A program made the translations under genes and the position numbers. Under the pieces are notes generated by a model. The model saw only the letters and a program-made list of their open reading frames with translations, had not been told where the DNA came from and made no database searches. From Acetobacter thailandicus (GTDB lineage Bacteria; Pseudomonadota; Alphaproteobacteria; Acetobacterales; Acetobacteraceae), in contig NZ_WOSV01000001.1 in NCBI RefSeq assembly GCF_011516655.1, forward strand, positions 372,001 to 436,000: DNA of 64,000 nucleotides, in the 5' to 3' direction. Positions 1 through 8,910 of the stretch are shown here, one piece after another. Within the stretch, counting starts at the first letter, position 1. Every line of letters starts with the position of its first letter.

Positions 1-833
1 GGAGGCAGTAAATTCACCCTCAACCCGTTAATATCCAGAGATAAAGGAGCCGAAACCGTTGCGAGGTTGCGCCTCATATCAGCCATAGACACTCCCCCAC
101 CGGCATCGTGAGCAGCCTGAGAGAACACCTGACCAAGAGAGCCTGTATATAAATCACCTGTCCCGGCTGTGCGAATGCGCTCAAGAGATCCTGCAAGACG
201 TGACTGCACCATCAGGTCATTCGTCTTCAGAATTTCTCCTTTGCCATTGCTAAAAATCGCCTGTGCTTTTTCATCTGCCAGCAAGGCAGCGTCAACTGTG
301 CTCAGATCTGAAGCCAGTAATGTGCCAACAGGCACACCGTCACGGGCCATATTACGAGCCGGCATCAGCGTTTCGGAGAAATCGACACTGCCATAATGCA
401 ACTGCATCAGATAAAAGCCACGCACCAGCATAGGGACCGCAGCAGGACGCTCAGCTCCTGCCTCCGTTCCCGCCGGGGGCAGAAACAGAAAAGCTTCGCC
501 ATTCTTCTGCCCGGGTTTCCAGGCAAGACAGGCACCACCGGCTCCCAGTGAAGCACGTGAAGGTAATGTTACAGATAAAGCCAGCCCCAGTGTTGCCGCA
601 GCATCTGCCGCATTACCGCCCCGGGCCAGTACATCACGCGCAGCAAGCGCTGCCAGAGGTTCATCAGCGACAACTTCTCCGACAAAACCAGAAACAGCCG
701 TGAGCTGAGGTGCTGAAGACCCTCCACAACCCGCCAGTAACGCTGCCATAAACAAACTGGCAGCCACACGTGCGGGAGCGGAAAAGATCGATGTACGTCG
801 GGCAGAACCGGGGCTTAAATAACGCTCGGACAC
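1..833 (-). CDS. ggt: Gamma-glutamyltransferase, 5' part only (window edge)
   Basis: Read on the minus strand, this frame gives about 277 residues and runs off the left edge. A GTG start (833-831) follows a GGAGAGA ribosome site. The N-terminus carries a twin Arg, a hydrophobic stretch and an LAGC lipobox, so an envelope lipoprotein is likely. The following GGNAADAA and LGAGGACLAW segments are the family hallmark near the N-terminus of the large subunit of Ntn-hydrolase gamma-glutamyltransferases, which transfer or hydrolyse the gamma-glutamyl group of glutathione. The catalytic Thr of the small subunit lies outside the window, so activity cannot be judged. It is divergent from the DsbA-like gene. 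Family assignment is fairly sure; substrate is inferred from the family. Confidence 0.82.
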   Translation of the reverse strand, partial: MSERYLSPGSARRTSIFSAPARVAASLFMAALLAGCGGSSAPQLTAVSGFVGEVVADEPLAALAARDVLARGGNAADAAATLGLALSVTLPSRASLGAGGACLAWKPGQKNGEAFLFLPPAGTEAGAERPAAVPMLVRGFYLMQLHYGSVDFSETLMPARNMARDGVPVGTLLASDLSTVDAALLADEKAQAIFSNGKGEILKTNDLMVQSRLAGSLERIRTAGTGDLYTGSLGQVFSQAAHDAGGGVSMADMRRNLATVSAPLSLDINGLRVNLLP

Positions 834-996
834 GTCAGGATCTCTCCATTTATTCTCAGATACGCTCACAGACAGATTTTAGCTGCCTTCTTTTCGATAG
901 CCATCTTCGGCACACTCAGCAACACATACTCTGCGTTTGTGGTAAAGCTTTCTGTCTGCAATTCCCATTCTAACGCTTCTGCATTAGGGTAAAATC

Positions 997-1770
997 ATGA
1001 AAAAATCAGTTTTTCCCTCTCTCAGGCAACTTACTTTTGTAACCGGTGCCTGTCTTTCGCTTTCAGGTTTTTCTGTACCAGCTTATGCTGACAGCCAGAG
1101 CTTTACACCCGAGCAGCGTAAAGAAATCGTAAACATTGTGCGCGACGCACTTAAAACAGACCCCTCTATTCTGGCAGATGCCGTTGCCTCCATGCAGGCG
1201 CAGGCCACAGCAAAGCAGCAGTCTGATGCTCTTGCCGCTGTACGGGCGCACAAAGACCTGTTTGGACAGAGCAACACAGACATTGTTCTGGGCAACCCTC
1301 ATGGCACACTGGAAGTTGTAGAGTTTTACGACCCACGCTGCCCTTATTGCCGCAAGGTTCTGTCAGACCTGGACAAACTCGTTGCAAGCGAGCATGACCT
1401 GCGCCTGGTAGAAAAAATTGTGCCTGTTCTGGGCCCGAACAGTGTTCTCGACGCCCGTGCTATTCTGGCCGCCGGTGAGCAGCATGCTTACAAAGAGTTT
1501 CAGCTTGCTCTGATGAGCGACACGGCAAGTCCGTCAACAGATCGTATTCGCCGGGTTGCGCAGCATATTGGCCTGAATGCCAATCAGCTTATAAAAGACA
1601 TGCAGAGCCCAAAAGTGGCTACCGCCCTGCATAACAACATAGAGCTGGCCCGCTCCATCAACCTCGACGGCACACCAACGTTTGTCTTTGGTGATCTGCA
1701 GATTGTTCCCGGTGCGGTTTCTCTCGATGAGTTAAAAACCGCTCTCGCCCGCATGCGAAAAAGCCACTGA
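997..1770 (+). CDS. Exported DsbA-family thiol:disulfide oxidoreductase
   Basis: A 257-residue protein with a Sec signal peptide ending around AYA-D (residues 29-32). It has an N-terminal helical segment (35-75) like those of ScsC/Com1-type proteins, then a thioredoxin fold with the redox motif C115-P-Y-C118 and a cis-Pro in DGTPTF near residue 224. It should form, reduce or isomerise disulfides of periplasmic proteins. The N-terminal extension resembles that of oligomerising DsbA-like isomerases, but whether it oxidises or isomerises cannot be read from sequence. It stands alone, divergent from ggt and convergent with hemA, with a shared terminator downstream. The start follows a weak AGGG site. 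Confidence 0.88.
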   Translation: MKKSVFPSLRQLTFVTGACLSLSGFSVPAYADSQSFTPEQRKEIVNIVRDALKTDPSILADAVASMQAQATAKQQSDALAAVRAHKDLFGQSNTDIVLGNPHGTLEVVEFYDPRCPYCRKVLSDLDKLVASEHDLRLVEKIVPVLGPNSVLDARAILAAGEQHAYKEFQLALMSDTASPSTDRIRRVAQHIGLNANQLIKDMQSPKVATALHNNIELARSINLDGTPTFVFGDLQIVPGAVSLDELKTALARMRKSH

Positions 1771-1776
1771 AAAATT

Positions 1777-1812
1777 CAGACATTCCTCCTCGTTTAAGAG
1801 CAGGAATGTCTG
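1777..1812. terminator. Bidirectional hairpin between dsbA-like gene and hemA
   Basis: A perfect 11-bp inverted repeat, CAGACATTCCT (1777-1787) and AGGAATGTCTG (1802-1812), with a 14-nt loop. It lies in the convergent gap after the stop of the DsbA-like gene and reaches close to the hemA stop. The position fits a shared terminator; the T-tracts are modest. Confidence 0.7.
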
Positions 1813-1823
1813 CCAGCCAAAAG

Positions 1824-3092
1824 TTAGCCAACACCCTCTGGCTGCGGTTGCCAGGTGTGCACGATACCTTCCTCACGAAACAAAACAGAGAGCGCGCGCA
1901 CCATATCATCCATCATTTCATCCGTATGTGACGGACCTGGTGTCAGGCGCAGGCGCTCTGTTCCGACAGGTACAGTCGGGTAATTAACAGGCGTTGCGTA
2001 ATGCCCGAACTCCCGAAGCAGGCGCGCACTGATCCTTTTGCAACGCTCCGCATCACCGACAGGCACAGGTATGATATGACTTGGTGTCATCGTAAAAGGG
2101 ATACCCGCAGCACGCAGACGCTGCCTGAAAGCATGCACCCGCTCAAAAATAGCATCACGACGCCAGTTTTCTGCCCTTACCTTTTTTACACTCACCAGGG
2201 CAGCGCCAACAACAGAAGGAGGCAAAGCCGTAGTGAAGATAAAACCGGATGCTGTTGATCGCAGGAAATCAATAATCTCAGCTGATGCTGTAACATAACC
2301 ACCATGCACGCCAAAACCTTTAGCCAGGGTACCCTCGATGATATCAACCTGGTCGGCAACCGCATCACGCTGTGATACGCCGCCGCCTTCCTCGCCGTAC
2401 AAACCAACAGCATGCACTTCATCAAGATAAGTCAGAGCATTATATTTGCGGGCCAGAGCACATGTACCGGCAATATCAGAGATATCGCCATCCATTGAAT
2501 AAACACTCTCAAATGCAATCAGCTTAGGTGCATCAGCCGGCGCTGCCGCGAGTTTCTCTTCAAGGTCGGCCAGATTATTATGCTCAAAAATAACAGTCTG
2601 TGACCCTCTGGCCCCTTTGATGCCTGCAATCATTGATGCATGATTCATCTGATCCGAAAAACAGATCCAGCCTGGCATGGAGGTCAGAATTGTCTGTAAT
2701 GTTGCCTGGTTAGATACATAGCCAGAAACAAAAAGCAGGCCGGCTTCTTTTCCGTGCAAAGCGGCCAGTTCGGCCTCAAGCTCAGTATGAAGCGGGCTTG
2801 AGCCGGCAATATTACGTGTGCCACCTGCCCCGGCACCATGCTCACGCACGGCAGCGACGGCGGCTTCCATCACCTCAGGCACAACTCCCATCCCGAGGTA
2901 ATCATTGGTTGACCAGACAACAACTTCACGCCCTTCAGGTGGCGGTGCCATTCCCTCTTCATAGACAGGGAAACGGTCTGTCAGCCGCGACAGGGGCGTA
3001 AACGTGCGATAACGGCCCTGCTGCCTGATTTCGTCAAGAACCTCATGACACCGTTCATAAAACGGATGTCTGGCGTTTCTGGTTACTCTCAC
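1824..3092 (-). CDS. hemA: 5-aminolevulinate synthase (C4 pathway)
   Basis: About 422 residues from a GTG start at 3092 placed six bases after AAGGAGAG; the frame is open a little further upstream to 3116 but without a better site. It condenses glycine and succinyl-CoA to 5-aminolevulinate, the first step of tetrapyrrole synthesis in Alphaproteobacteria. Visible are the alpha-oxoamine synthase signature TNDYLGMG, the LDEVHAVG segment that holds the PLP-binding Asp, and the catalytic Lys in TLAKGFGVHGG. Length is normal for the family (400-430). hemE and hemJ, later steps of the same pathway, lie at 48.3-50.6 kb. It is convergent with the DsbA-like gene. Confidence 0.96.
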   Translation of the reverse strand: MRVTRNARHPFYERCHEVLDEIRQQGRYRTFTPLSRLTDRFPVYEEGMAPPPEGREVVVWSTNDYLGMGVVPEVMEAAVAAVREHGAGAGGTRNIAGSSPLHTELEAELAALHGKEAGLLFVSGYVSNQATLQTILTSMPGWICFSDQMNHASMIAGIKGARGSQTVIFEHNNLADLEEKLAAAPADAPKLIAFESVYSMDGDISDIAGTCALARKYNALTYLDEVHAVGLYGEEGGGVSQRDAVADQVDIIEGTLAKGFGVHGGYVTASAEIIDFLRSTASGFIFTTALPPSVVGAALVSVKKVRAENWRRDAIFERVHAFRQRLRAAGIPFTMTPSHIIPVPVGDAERCKRISARLLREFGHYATPVNYPTVPVGTERLRLTPGPSHTDEMMDDMVRALSVLFREEGIVHTWQPQPEGVG

Positions 3093-3181
3093 GCTGTTCT
3101 CTCCTTGCGTCACCACAGTAACCTGGGCGCGGCGTTTATGGCTTTTCTTTCGGCATTACGTCACATAAAAAAAATTGCGAC

Positions 3182-3658
3182 TTACCGCACATATACCCTG
3201 ACAACAGGCTTCGTCACTGATGAATCAGGCATAGCTGTTATCTCAACCTGCCCGGGCGGAGCACCCGCTTCTGTCAGAGCCTCAACCATAGCCTGACCAT
3301 CTGTTTTCACCAGATCTGTCAAAGCAGATCTGTCATGATCCGGCAGCCCGCTTGAAGGCACCAGACATTTCACGGTAAATAAAATGTTTGCTTTGCTCTG
3401 CAAAGCCTTTTTTACCATCGTTTCTACAGGGACACGCCATTCTTCTGACGGCGTGCCGGCAACAACCTGAAGCAACGGAGGCACAGGAGGAGGACCTGGT
3501 GGCTGTGGCGGAATATAAGGTACAGGAGGTTTGCCCGCCTGTGGATTAAATGTTTTCTGGTCGATCAGCTTACAACCGCTCAGGCACAGAACCGCCCCCA
3601 GCAGTGCGCTCACCCTCATAACCGAGCGCTGTGCAGTAATAGAAATAACAGAGGGCAT
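3182..3658 (-). CDS. Small proline-rich lipoprotein of unknown function
   Basis: Up to 158 residues. An LSGC lipobox follows a hydrophobic stretch, so the protein is probably lipid-anchored in the envelope. The more natural signal peptide begins at the internal ATG at 3619 (MRVSALLG...), giving 145 residues; neither start has a convincing ribosome site. A Pro/Gly-rich linker (PPVPYIPPQPPGPPPVPPLL) is followed by a compact domain of about 95 residues with no recognised motif. It lies upstream of hemA on the same strand with a gap of some 90 bases. No function is proposed. Confidence 0.6.
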   Translation of the reverse strand: MPSVISITAQRSVMRVSALLGAVLCLSGCKLIDQKTFNPQAGKPPVPYIPPQPPGPPPVPPLLQVVAGTPSEEWRVPVETMVKKALQSKANILFTVKCLVPSSGLPDHDRSALTDLVKTDGQAMVEALTEAGAPPGQVEITAMPDSSVTKPVVRVYVR

Positions 3659-3811
3659 AACAGGCGCATCTCCACAACAGTAGCATCGCTTCTTACGCCC
3701 ATTCTTCTCCGGCGCAAGAGTTCAAAAAATCATTCCCGGGGATAAGATACCCCTGTTACTCTCTTTTTACACAGTATTTCATTATAAAAGCACAGCGCAT
3801 AAGGTTTTCTC

Positions 3812-3863
3812 TTGTCCCGCTGCTAAGGCGGTTTATACTACCGCCATTCTTACAGCGGGACAA
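3812..3863. promoter_or_regulatory. Nested palindrome overlapping candidate promoter of the tkt-like/gap/pgk unit
   Basis: The outer arms are a perfect 11-bp inverted repeat, TTGTCCCGCTG (3812-3822) and CAGCGGGACAA (3853-3863). Inside is a second pair, GGCGGT (3827-3832) and ACCGCC (3840-3845). A plausible sigma-70 promoter lies within it: -35 TTGTCC (3812-3817), a 16-bp spacer, and -10 TATACT (3834-3839). This points to an operator covering the promoter; an alternative is a stable 5' leader hairpin. The first start codon is 41 bases downstream. Confidence 0.6.
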
Positions 3864-3903
3864 TCTGACCTGCTGCTGCACTGTCCTCTGAGACGAAAGC
3901 ATT

Positions 3904-5895
3904 ATGGCGACGTCAGACTCCACACGTCAGGGTCATCAGAAAAAAAATGAGCGGCGCTCTGCCCAGGCTACGGCAGTTTTGCGTATGGCTGGTACGGTCA
4001 GGCAACTTTTGTCTGAAACCGGGCATATCCCGCCTGCAAGCCGTGCTCTCGTTGAACTGATGTGTCTTCCGGTTACTGCTTTATGGTGTCGGGTACTGCG
4101 CTTTGACCCGCAAGCCCCTACGTGGCCTGACAGAGACCGCTTTCTTGTACCTTCCGCCTCTATGTTGCCACTGCTCGACATTATGCTCAGCCTGACTGGC
4201 AGCTCAGGCCCCTACAAAACGCCCCAAAACACGCACACTGAAATTGCCCCCGGGCCTGCCAGCTATGGTATTGCAGCCGCGGCCGGAATGGCACTGGGCG
4301 AGCAGACACTCGCCAGTCGCTTCGGCCGCTCTCTCATCAATCACCGGACATGGGCCGTTGTGCAGGATACAGACCTGGCGTCAGGAGCCGCGACAGAGGT
4401 CGCTCAGCTCGCAGGACAATCAGGCCTCGACCGGCTGACACTTCTGGTCGCATCACTATCTGACAGTCCCTCTCCTGAACTCATCACTTCACTCGCGCTT
4501 TTTCAGGCATCGGGGTGGAATATCCGTAAAATCACAGCGGGCGACCTGTCATCCGTTACATCCGCTCTGGCCGCGGCTCTGCGCTCAAGAAAGCCGACAC
4601 TAATCGTCTGCTCCCCCTCACCGGCCCGCAAAAGCTCAGATGAGCAAAACTCCCTTCCTCCGGCAGAACTCACGGGGCCATGGAGTCTTACAGCACGGCG
4701 AGGCGCATCTGCGCGCCGTTCGTGGCTACGCCGCCTGGTAAGGCACCGGCAGCGCAGCACCTTTCAGCGCGAGCAGATGGAACAGCTGCCTCCCCTTTTG
4801 TCCGAAGACTGGCTGCGCACATGGCGCTGGCATATGCGCCGATCTCATGACAGATCAACAAAAAACGCAAGCCTTGTCGCCTTTCATACTCTGGCAGGTC
4901 TTCTGCCAGAAATTATGTGCCTCTCATCCTCCGCTCTTCCTCTGCCTTCTGACATCCTGACGGACCATACTTTATCCCCCCCTGAAAATAGCACCGTCAT
5001 CTGCGGCTCTAAAGCTGAAGGGATGTCAGGTCTTATGATCGGACTCGCTCTGCATGGCGGGTTACTGGCCTGTTGCCAGGCCCCCCTGATAGCGGCAGAC
5101 CGAATGATGACAGCCCTGCGTATGGTCGCCTTTATGCGCAGAAAAGTGCTGCTTTTGCTGACTGAAAACAAACTCAATCAGGACTGTCTCAGCGGTGGTC
5201 TGCTCTCAGCAGAGCAGCTGCCGGCACTGCGGGCCATTCCTCACCTTGCGGTGTTTCGTCCCGCCAATGTGCACGAAACATTTCAGTGCTGGGAGGCAGC
5301 TCTTCGCTGGAAAGACGGGCCGTGCGTGCTCAGCCTCACCCCGGATGAAAACCCTGACACCCCTTTTCCCAAAAGCTGTTTTGGCAGCCCATCGCGCGGC
5401 GGATATCTGCTGCAGCATCAGCATGCCCCCCAGGTCACCCTTATCGCCTCAGGCTCAGAGGTTGCCATCGCGCTCGAAGCATCGCACCATCTGGCGAAGC
5501 AGGAGATTCGTACCGCGGTCGTGTCACTTCCCTGCTGGAAACTTTTTGCGGACCAGCCTGAAACCTATCGCCAGAAGGTTCTGGGCGGATCTGGCATACG
5601 AGTCGGTATCGAAGCCGCCTCAGGTTTTGGATGGGAACAGTGGCTTAGTCCCGGTGGAGTTTTTGTAGATATGAACGCTCTGAACATTTCTGCTCAGACC
5701 GGCACCTCATATGATCGTTCCGGCAGCATTGCCGAAGCGGTCTGCGAAGTGGTGAAACATCACCTTTTCGCATCAGGCATGATGCGGGACTCTCTCCCGC
5801 AGGCAGGCCTCCCCTCCGTGGACAAAAACGCGGAAAGCCACTCTGGCAAAGTCATAAAACAAGAATGGAAAACTCAACAATGGCAGTCAAAATAG
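3904..5895 (+). CDS. Transketolase homologue lacking catalytic residues (probable pseudoenzyme)
   Basis: The 663 residues follow the transketolase plan: PP domain (about 25-240), Pyr domain (about 320-490) and C-terminal domain (about 505-620). Conserved framework is clear, as in WPDRDRF, GIALHGG-like GLALHGG and LRAIPHLAVFRPA. Most active-site positions are changed. The NGHGS His is gone (PSASM, 83-87). The ThDP/Mg motif GDGxxxEG reads QDTDLASG (154-161). The DDNxIxIDG segment is SLSDSPSPE. The cofactor-activating Glu of REFGM is Ala371 (SKAEGM), and the His of GPTHQP is Leu433. Only the TGH His (H41) persists. A ThDP enzyme seems excluded; a structural or regulatory role is possible. It overlaps gap by 16 bases, so translational coupling is likely. 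Confidence 0.82.
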   Translation: MATSDSTRQGHQKKNERRSAQATAVLRMAGTVRQLLSETGHIPPASRALVELMCLPVTALWCRVLRFDPQAPTWPDRDRFLVPSASMLPLLDIMLSLTGSSGPYKTPQNTHTEIAPGPASYGIAAAAGMALGEQTLASRFGRSLINHRTWAVVQDTDLASGAATEVAQLAGQSGLDRLTLLVASLSDSPSPELITSLALFQASGWNIRKITAGDLSSVTSALAAALRSRKPTLIVCSPSPARKSSDEQNSLPPAELTGPWSLTARRGASARRSWLRRLVRHRQRSTFQREQMEQLPPLLSEDWLRTWRWHMRRSHDRSTKNASLVAFHTLAGLLPEIMCLSSSALPLPSDILTDHTLSPPENSTVICGSKAEGMSGLMIGLALHGGLLACCQAPLIAADRMMTALRMVAFMRRKVLLLLTENKLNQDCLSGGLLSAEQLPALRAIPHLAVFRPANVHETFQCWEAALRWKDGPCVLSLTPDENPDTPFPKSCFGSPSRGGYLLQHQHAPQVTLIASGSEVAIALEASHHLAKQEIRTAVVSLPCWKLFADQPETYRQKVLGGSGIRVGIEAASGFGWEQWLSPGGVFVDMNALNISAQTGTSYDRSGSIAEAVCEVVKHHLFASGMMRDSLPQAGLPSVDKNAESHSGKVIKQEWKTQQWQSK

Positions 5896-6902
5896 CAATT
5901 AACGGCTTCGGACGGATCGGGCGTCTTGTCCTGCGTGGACTGATTGAAAGCGGGCGGACAGACGTTGTGCCTGTAGCTATTAATGACCTGGGCAGCGTTG
6001 AAGCAAACGCGCATCTGCTCTCATATGACAGTGTGCACGGGCGTTTCCCTGCTGATGTAAAGGTTGACGGCAATAAGCTGATTATTTCTGCCAATGGCCG
6101 CACATGGGATCCGATTACTGTCTCTGCCGAACGTGACCCGTCAAAAGTACCTTTCAAAGGTATTGATGTGGCGATGGAATGTACAGGCCTGTTTACATCA
6201 AAAGAAAAAGCAAGCCCTCTGCTCCAGGCCGGCGCACGTAAGGTACTGATCTCAGCACCTGGTACTGATGTAGATGCGACAATTGTTTACGGTGTGAACC
6301 ACGATATTCTGACATCGGATATGACTGTCGTCTCTAACGCTTCATGCACAACCAACTGCCTGGCACCAGTAGCAAAAATACTTGAAGATCATTACGGCAT
6401 TGAACGCGGCTATATGGTCACCATCCACTCCTACACAGGTGACCAGCGCACAGTTGACACCCTGCACAAAGACCTCCGCCGCGCTCGTGCATCCGGGCTG
6501 AACATGATCCCGACATCAACCGGTGCTGCCCGTGCTGTAGGTCTTGTTCTGCCGCACCTCAAAGGCAAACTCGACGGCACAGCCATTCGTGTACCAACGG
6601 CTAACGTCTCTCTGGTATCACTTGATATTGTGCCTAAAAAAATCCCTGGATCGGTTGAAGAAATCAATGATCTCTTCAAAAAAGCCTCTGAATCCGGCCC
6701 GCTGGCTGGTGTTCTGGCCTATTCAGATGCCCCTCTGGTAAGCTCTGACTTTAACCATGCTATTGCCTCGTCCTCTTTCGATGCAACTCAGACCACCCTG
6801 GTTGATGGCGGCAAAATGGTTCGTGTCTGCTCATGGTATGATAACGAATGGGGCTTCTCTAACCGTATGGCTGACACGGCTGCTCTGCTGGGATCTCTGT
6901 AA
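5880..6902 (+). CDS. gap: Glyceraldehyde-3-phosphate dehydrogenase
   Basis: 340 residues from ATG 5880 ([15 protein letters not shown]), seven bases after GGAAA. An in-frame ATG at 5865 is less likely. It oxidises glyceraldehyde 3-phosphate to 1,3-bisphosphoglycerate with NAD(P). Seen are the Rossmann GFGRIG motif, the catalytic SNASCTTNC with Cys156, and the C-terminal [13 protein letters not shown]. It overlaps the end of the transketolase-like gene and its TAA shares a base with the pgk ATG, so the three genes form one transcription unit. In acetic acid bacteria, which often lack full glycolysis, this pair can serve lower glycolysis, gluconeogenesis, or both; direction here is inference. 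Confidence 0.97.
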   Translation: MAVKIAINGFGRIGRLVLRGLIESGRTDVVPVAINDLGSVEANAHLLSYDSVHGRFPADVKVDGNKLIISANGRTWDPITVSAERDPSKVPFKGIDVAMECTGLFTSKEKASPLLQAGARKVLISAPGTDVDATIVYGVNHDILTSDMTVVSNASCTTNCLAPVAKILEDHYGIERGYMVTIHSYTGDQRTVDTLHKDLRRARASGLNMIPTSTGAARAVGLVLPHLKGKLDGTAIRVPTANVSLVSLDIVPKKIPGSVEEINDLFKKASESGPLAGVLAYSDAPLVSSDFNHAIASSSFDATQTTLVDGGKMVRVCSWYDNEWGFSNRMADTAALLGSL

Positions 6903-8125
6903 TGGCAGAACTCTCCTTCAACACACTCGATAATCTCAACCCGGCAGGTAAGCGTATTCTGCTGAGGGCGGATCTGAATGTACCGGTTAAAGATGGTAAG
7001 ATTACCGACTTTAACCGTATTGAGCGGATTGTACCCACAATCCGCGAGCTCTCTGACAAAGGGGGGCGGGTTATTATCATCAGTCATTTTGACCGCCCCA
7101 AAGGCAAGGTTGTGCCTGCGATGTCACTTCAGCCTATAGCTGAAGCACTGGCCACAAAACTTGGCAAACCTGTCAGCTTTGCGCATGACTGCATTGGCCC
7201 GGATGCTGAGGCTGCGGCCATGTCTCTCAAAGACGGCGAAGTGCTGGTACTTGAAAATACACGCTTCTACCCTGGTGAAGAGGCCAATGCCCCTGACCTG
7301 GCCACAGCGCTCGCAAAACTGGGCGATGTGTACGTCAATGATGCGTTCTCAGCAGCACATCGTGCCCACGCCTCAACCACAGGCGTAGCAGACCATCTTC
7401 CTGCTTTTGCAGGACGTCTGATGCAGGCTGAACTGACAGCTCTCGACACCGCTCTTGAAAATCCTGACCATCCGGTCGGAGCCATTATTGGCGGAGCCAA
7501 GATCTCAACAAAACTGACTTTGCTGGAAAATCTTCTGGAAAAAGTTGATGTTCTGATCGTTGGTGGCGCAATGGCAAACACCTTCCTTGCGGCAAAAGGC
7601 TATAATGTCGGCAAGTCTCTCAAAGAAGAAGACATGCTGGATACAGCCCGCCAGATTATGGAAAAGGCTAAAGCCAGAAACTGCGAGCTGGTTCTGCCCG
7701 TCGACGTCGTGCTGACACAGGATTTTATTGCAGGCGCACCAACAACTGTCGCTGGTGTGGCTGACATTCCTGATGGCTGGATGGCTCTTGATGTTGGCCC
7801 TGAAACAGTCACGCTGCTGAAAGAAAAACTGAGCACTCTGAAAACACTGGTCTGGAACGGGCCACTTGGTGTTTTTGAGCTCCCTCCGTTTGATATTGGC
7901 ACCACGACGATTGCTCTCGAAGCCGCACGCCTGACAAAAGCCGGCACGCTGAAAACGATTGCCGGTGGTGGGGACACAGTCTCTGCCCTGCGTCACGCCG
8001 GTGTGCTGCATGACATGACCTATGTCTCAACAGCAGGCGGCGCGTTTCTGGAATGGATGGAAGGCAAAATTCTGCCTGGCCTGACTGCTCTGAGCAGAAC
8101 GCTTGAGCGCACTATTCCGATTTGA
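6902..8125 (+). CDS. pgk: Phosphoglycerate kinase
   Basis: 407 residues, slightly longer than the usual 390-400. It transfers phosphate between 1,3-bisphosphoglycerate and ADP. Motifs visible are [13 protein letters not shown] with the substrate Arg and Asp, SHFDRPKG, the [12 protein letters not shown] segment, GGAKISTK, and the C-terminal GGGDTVSAL nucleotide loop. The start codon overlaps the gap stop (TAATG). The unit ends at a strong hairpin immediately downstream, so pgk is its last gene. Confidence 0.97.
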   Translation: MAELSFNTLDNLNPAGKRILLRADLNVPVKDGKITDFNRIERIVPTIRELSDKGGRVIIISHFDRPKGKVVPAMSLQPIAEALATKLGKPVSFAHDCIGPDAEAAAMSLKDGEVLVLENTRFYPGEEANAPDLATALAKLGDVYVNDAFSAAHRAHASTTGVADHLPAFAGRLMQAELTALDTALENPDHPVGAIIGGAKISTKLTLLENLLEKVDVLIVGGAMANTFLAAKGYNVGKSLKEEDMLDTARQIMEKAKARNCELVLPVDVVLTQDFIAGAPTTVAGVADIPDGWMALDVGPETVTLLKEKLSTLKTLVWNGPLGVFELPPFDIGTTTIALEAARLTKAGTLKTIAGGGDTVSALRHAGVLHDMTYVSTAGGAFLEWMEGKILPGLTALSRTLERTIPI

Positions 8126-8137
8126 CCGAACGATACC

Positions 8138-8169
8138 AAAGGTCTGGCAGATAACCCTGCCAGACCTTT
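8138..8169 (+). terminator. Terminator after pgk
   Basis: A perfect 13-bp inverted repeat, AAAGGTCTGGCAG (8138-8150) and CTGCCAGACCTTT (8157-8169), with a 6-nt loop. It lies between pgk and the convergent phosphatase gene and probably serves both. Confidence 0.85.
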
Positions 8170-8175
8170 ACCTGT

Positions 8176-8847
8176 TTATTCGCGCCTGAGCACCTGGTCC
8201 GTCATGAAAGAGGCCAGCTTACCCGCCACAAAATCACGCTTCAGGGCCACTTCATCATATTCATCACGCACCCAGTCAAGGAAAGGCAGACGCCCCTCGG
8301 CTTCAGCCTGGTAGCGCAGAAAAAAAGCGTCGAGAATACCAGTGCGGGACTGCTTAAAATGTCCGTAACGCCACGACAACTCTTTCATAGCGCGTGCGGC
8401 ACTTCCCCCTTCGAACACAATAACCAGGGCTGAAGCCAGCCCCGCTCTGTCGGCCCCTGATTTGCAGTGCATCAGCATCGGGAAAGCAATAGTCTTATAC
8501 AATTCTGCAAAACGCAGAATACGGTCACGATGTGGTGCACCACGACTTTCAAAAGCCATATCCACATGGGTAAGACCCAGCTTTTGGGCAGCCTGACGCG
8601 ACAGGGCATCAGAACCACATTTGCGGTGCCCGCGCAAATTAACAAGTGTGCGTAACCGGTAGCGATTCATCGCCCGTTTTAAGCGGGCGGGCGTGGGGTG
8701 ATTACACCGGTATACCTTGCCAGGAACCACCTCCTGAAAATTTGTCCAGACCAGCCTGAAAATAGCATGATCGACAAAAAGACTGTCGACCCAGGCTTTA
8801 ATACGTCTTGCCGGGGAGGTTATCTGACCATCAAACACAGCGTACAC
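8176..8847 (-). CDS. Dual-specificity/tyrosine phosphatase-like protein
   Basis: About 223 residues. The signature HCKSGADR (H127-C128-x5-R134) is the Cys-x5-Arg catalytic loop of Cys-based protein tyrosine and dual-specificity phosphatases. An Asp upstream (VDMAFESRGAPHRDR region) could be the general acid. The N-terminal half contains VYRCNHPTPARLKR, typical of bacterial DSP-like proteins that act on phospho-protein or inositol phosphate substrates; the substrate here is unknown. No signal peptide was seen, so it is probably cytosolic. The start is a GTG with a close GGAG site; a second GTG three codons later is equally possible. Confidence 0.78.
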   Translation of the reverse strand: MYAVFDGQITSPARRIKAWVDSLFVDHAIFRLVWTNFQEVVPGKVYRCNHPTPARLKRAMNRYRLRTLVNLRGHRKCGSDALSRQAAQKLGLTHVDMAFESRGAPHRDRILRFAELYKTIAFPMLMHCKSGADRAGLASALVIVFEGGSAARAMKELSWRYGHFKQSRTGILDAFFLRYQAEAEGRLPFLDWVRDEYDEVALKRDFVAGKLASFMTDQVLRRE

Positions 8848-8910
8848 AGCTCCACATCTGTCGGAGTTCGGGCTCCTCTCTTCCCTTAACAGGAAGAAAA
8901 CGTCAATCTT

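Noticed and set aside
569-769. Short minus-strand frame at the left edge
   Set aside because: It is out of frame with the gamma-glutamyltransferase reading, which has clear family motifs, a lipobox and a ribosome site.
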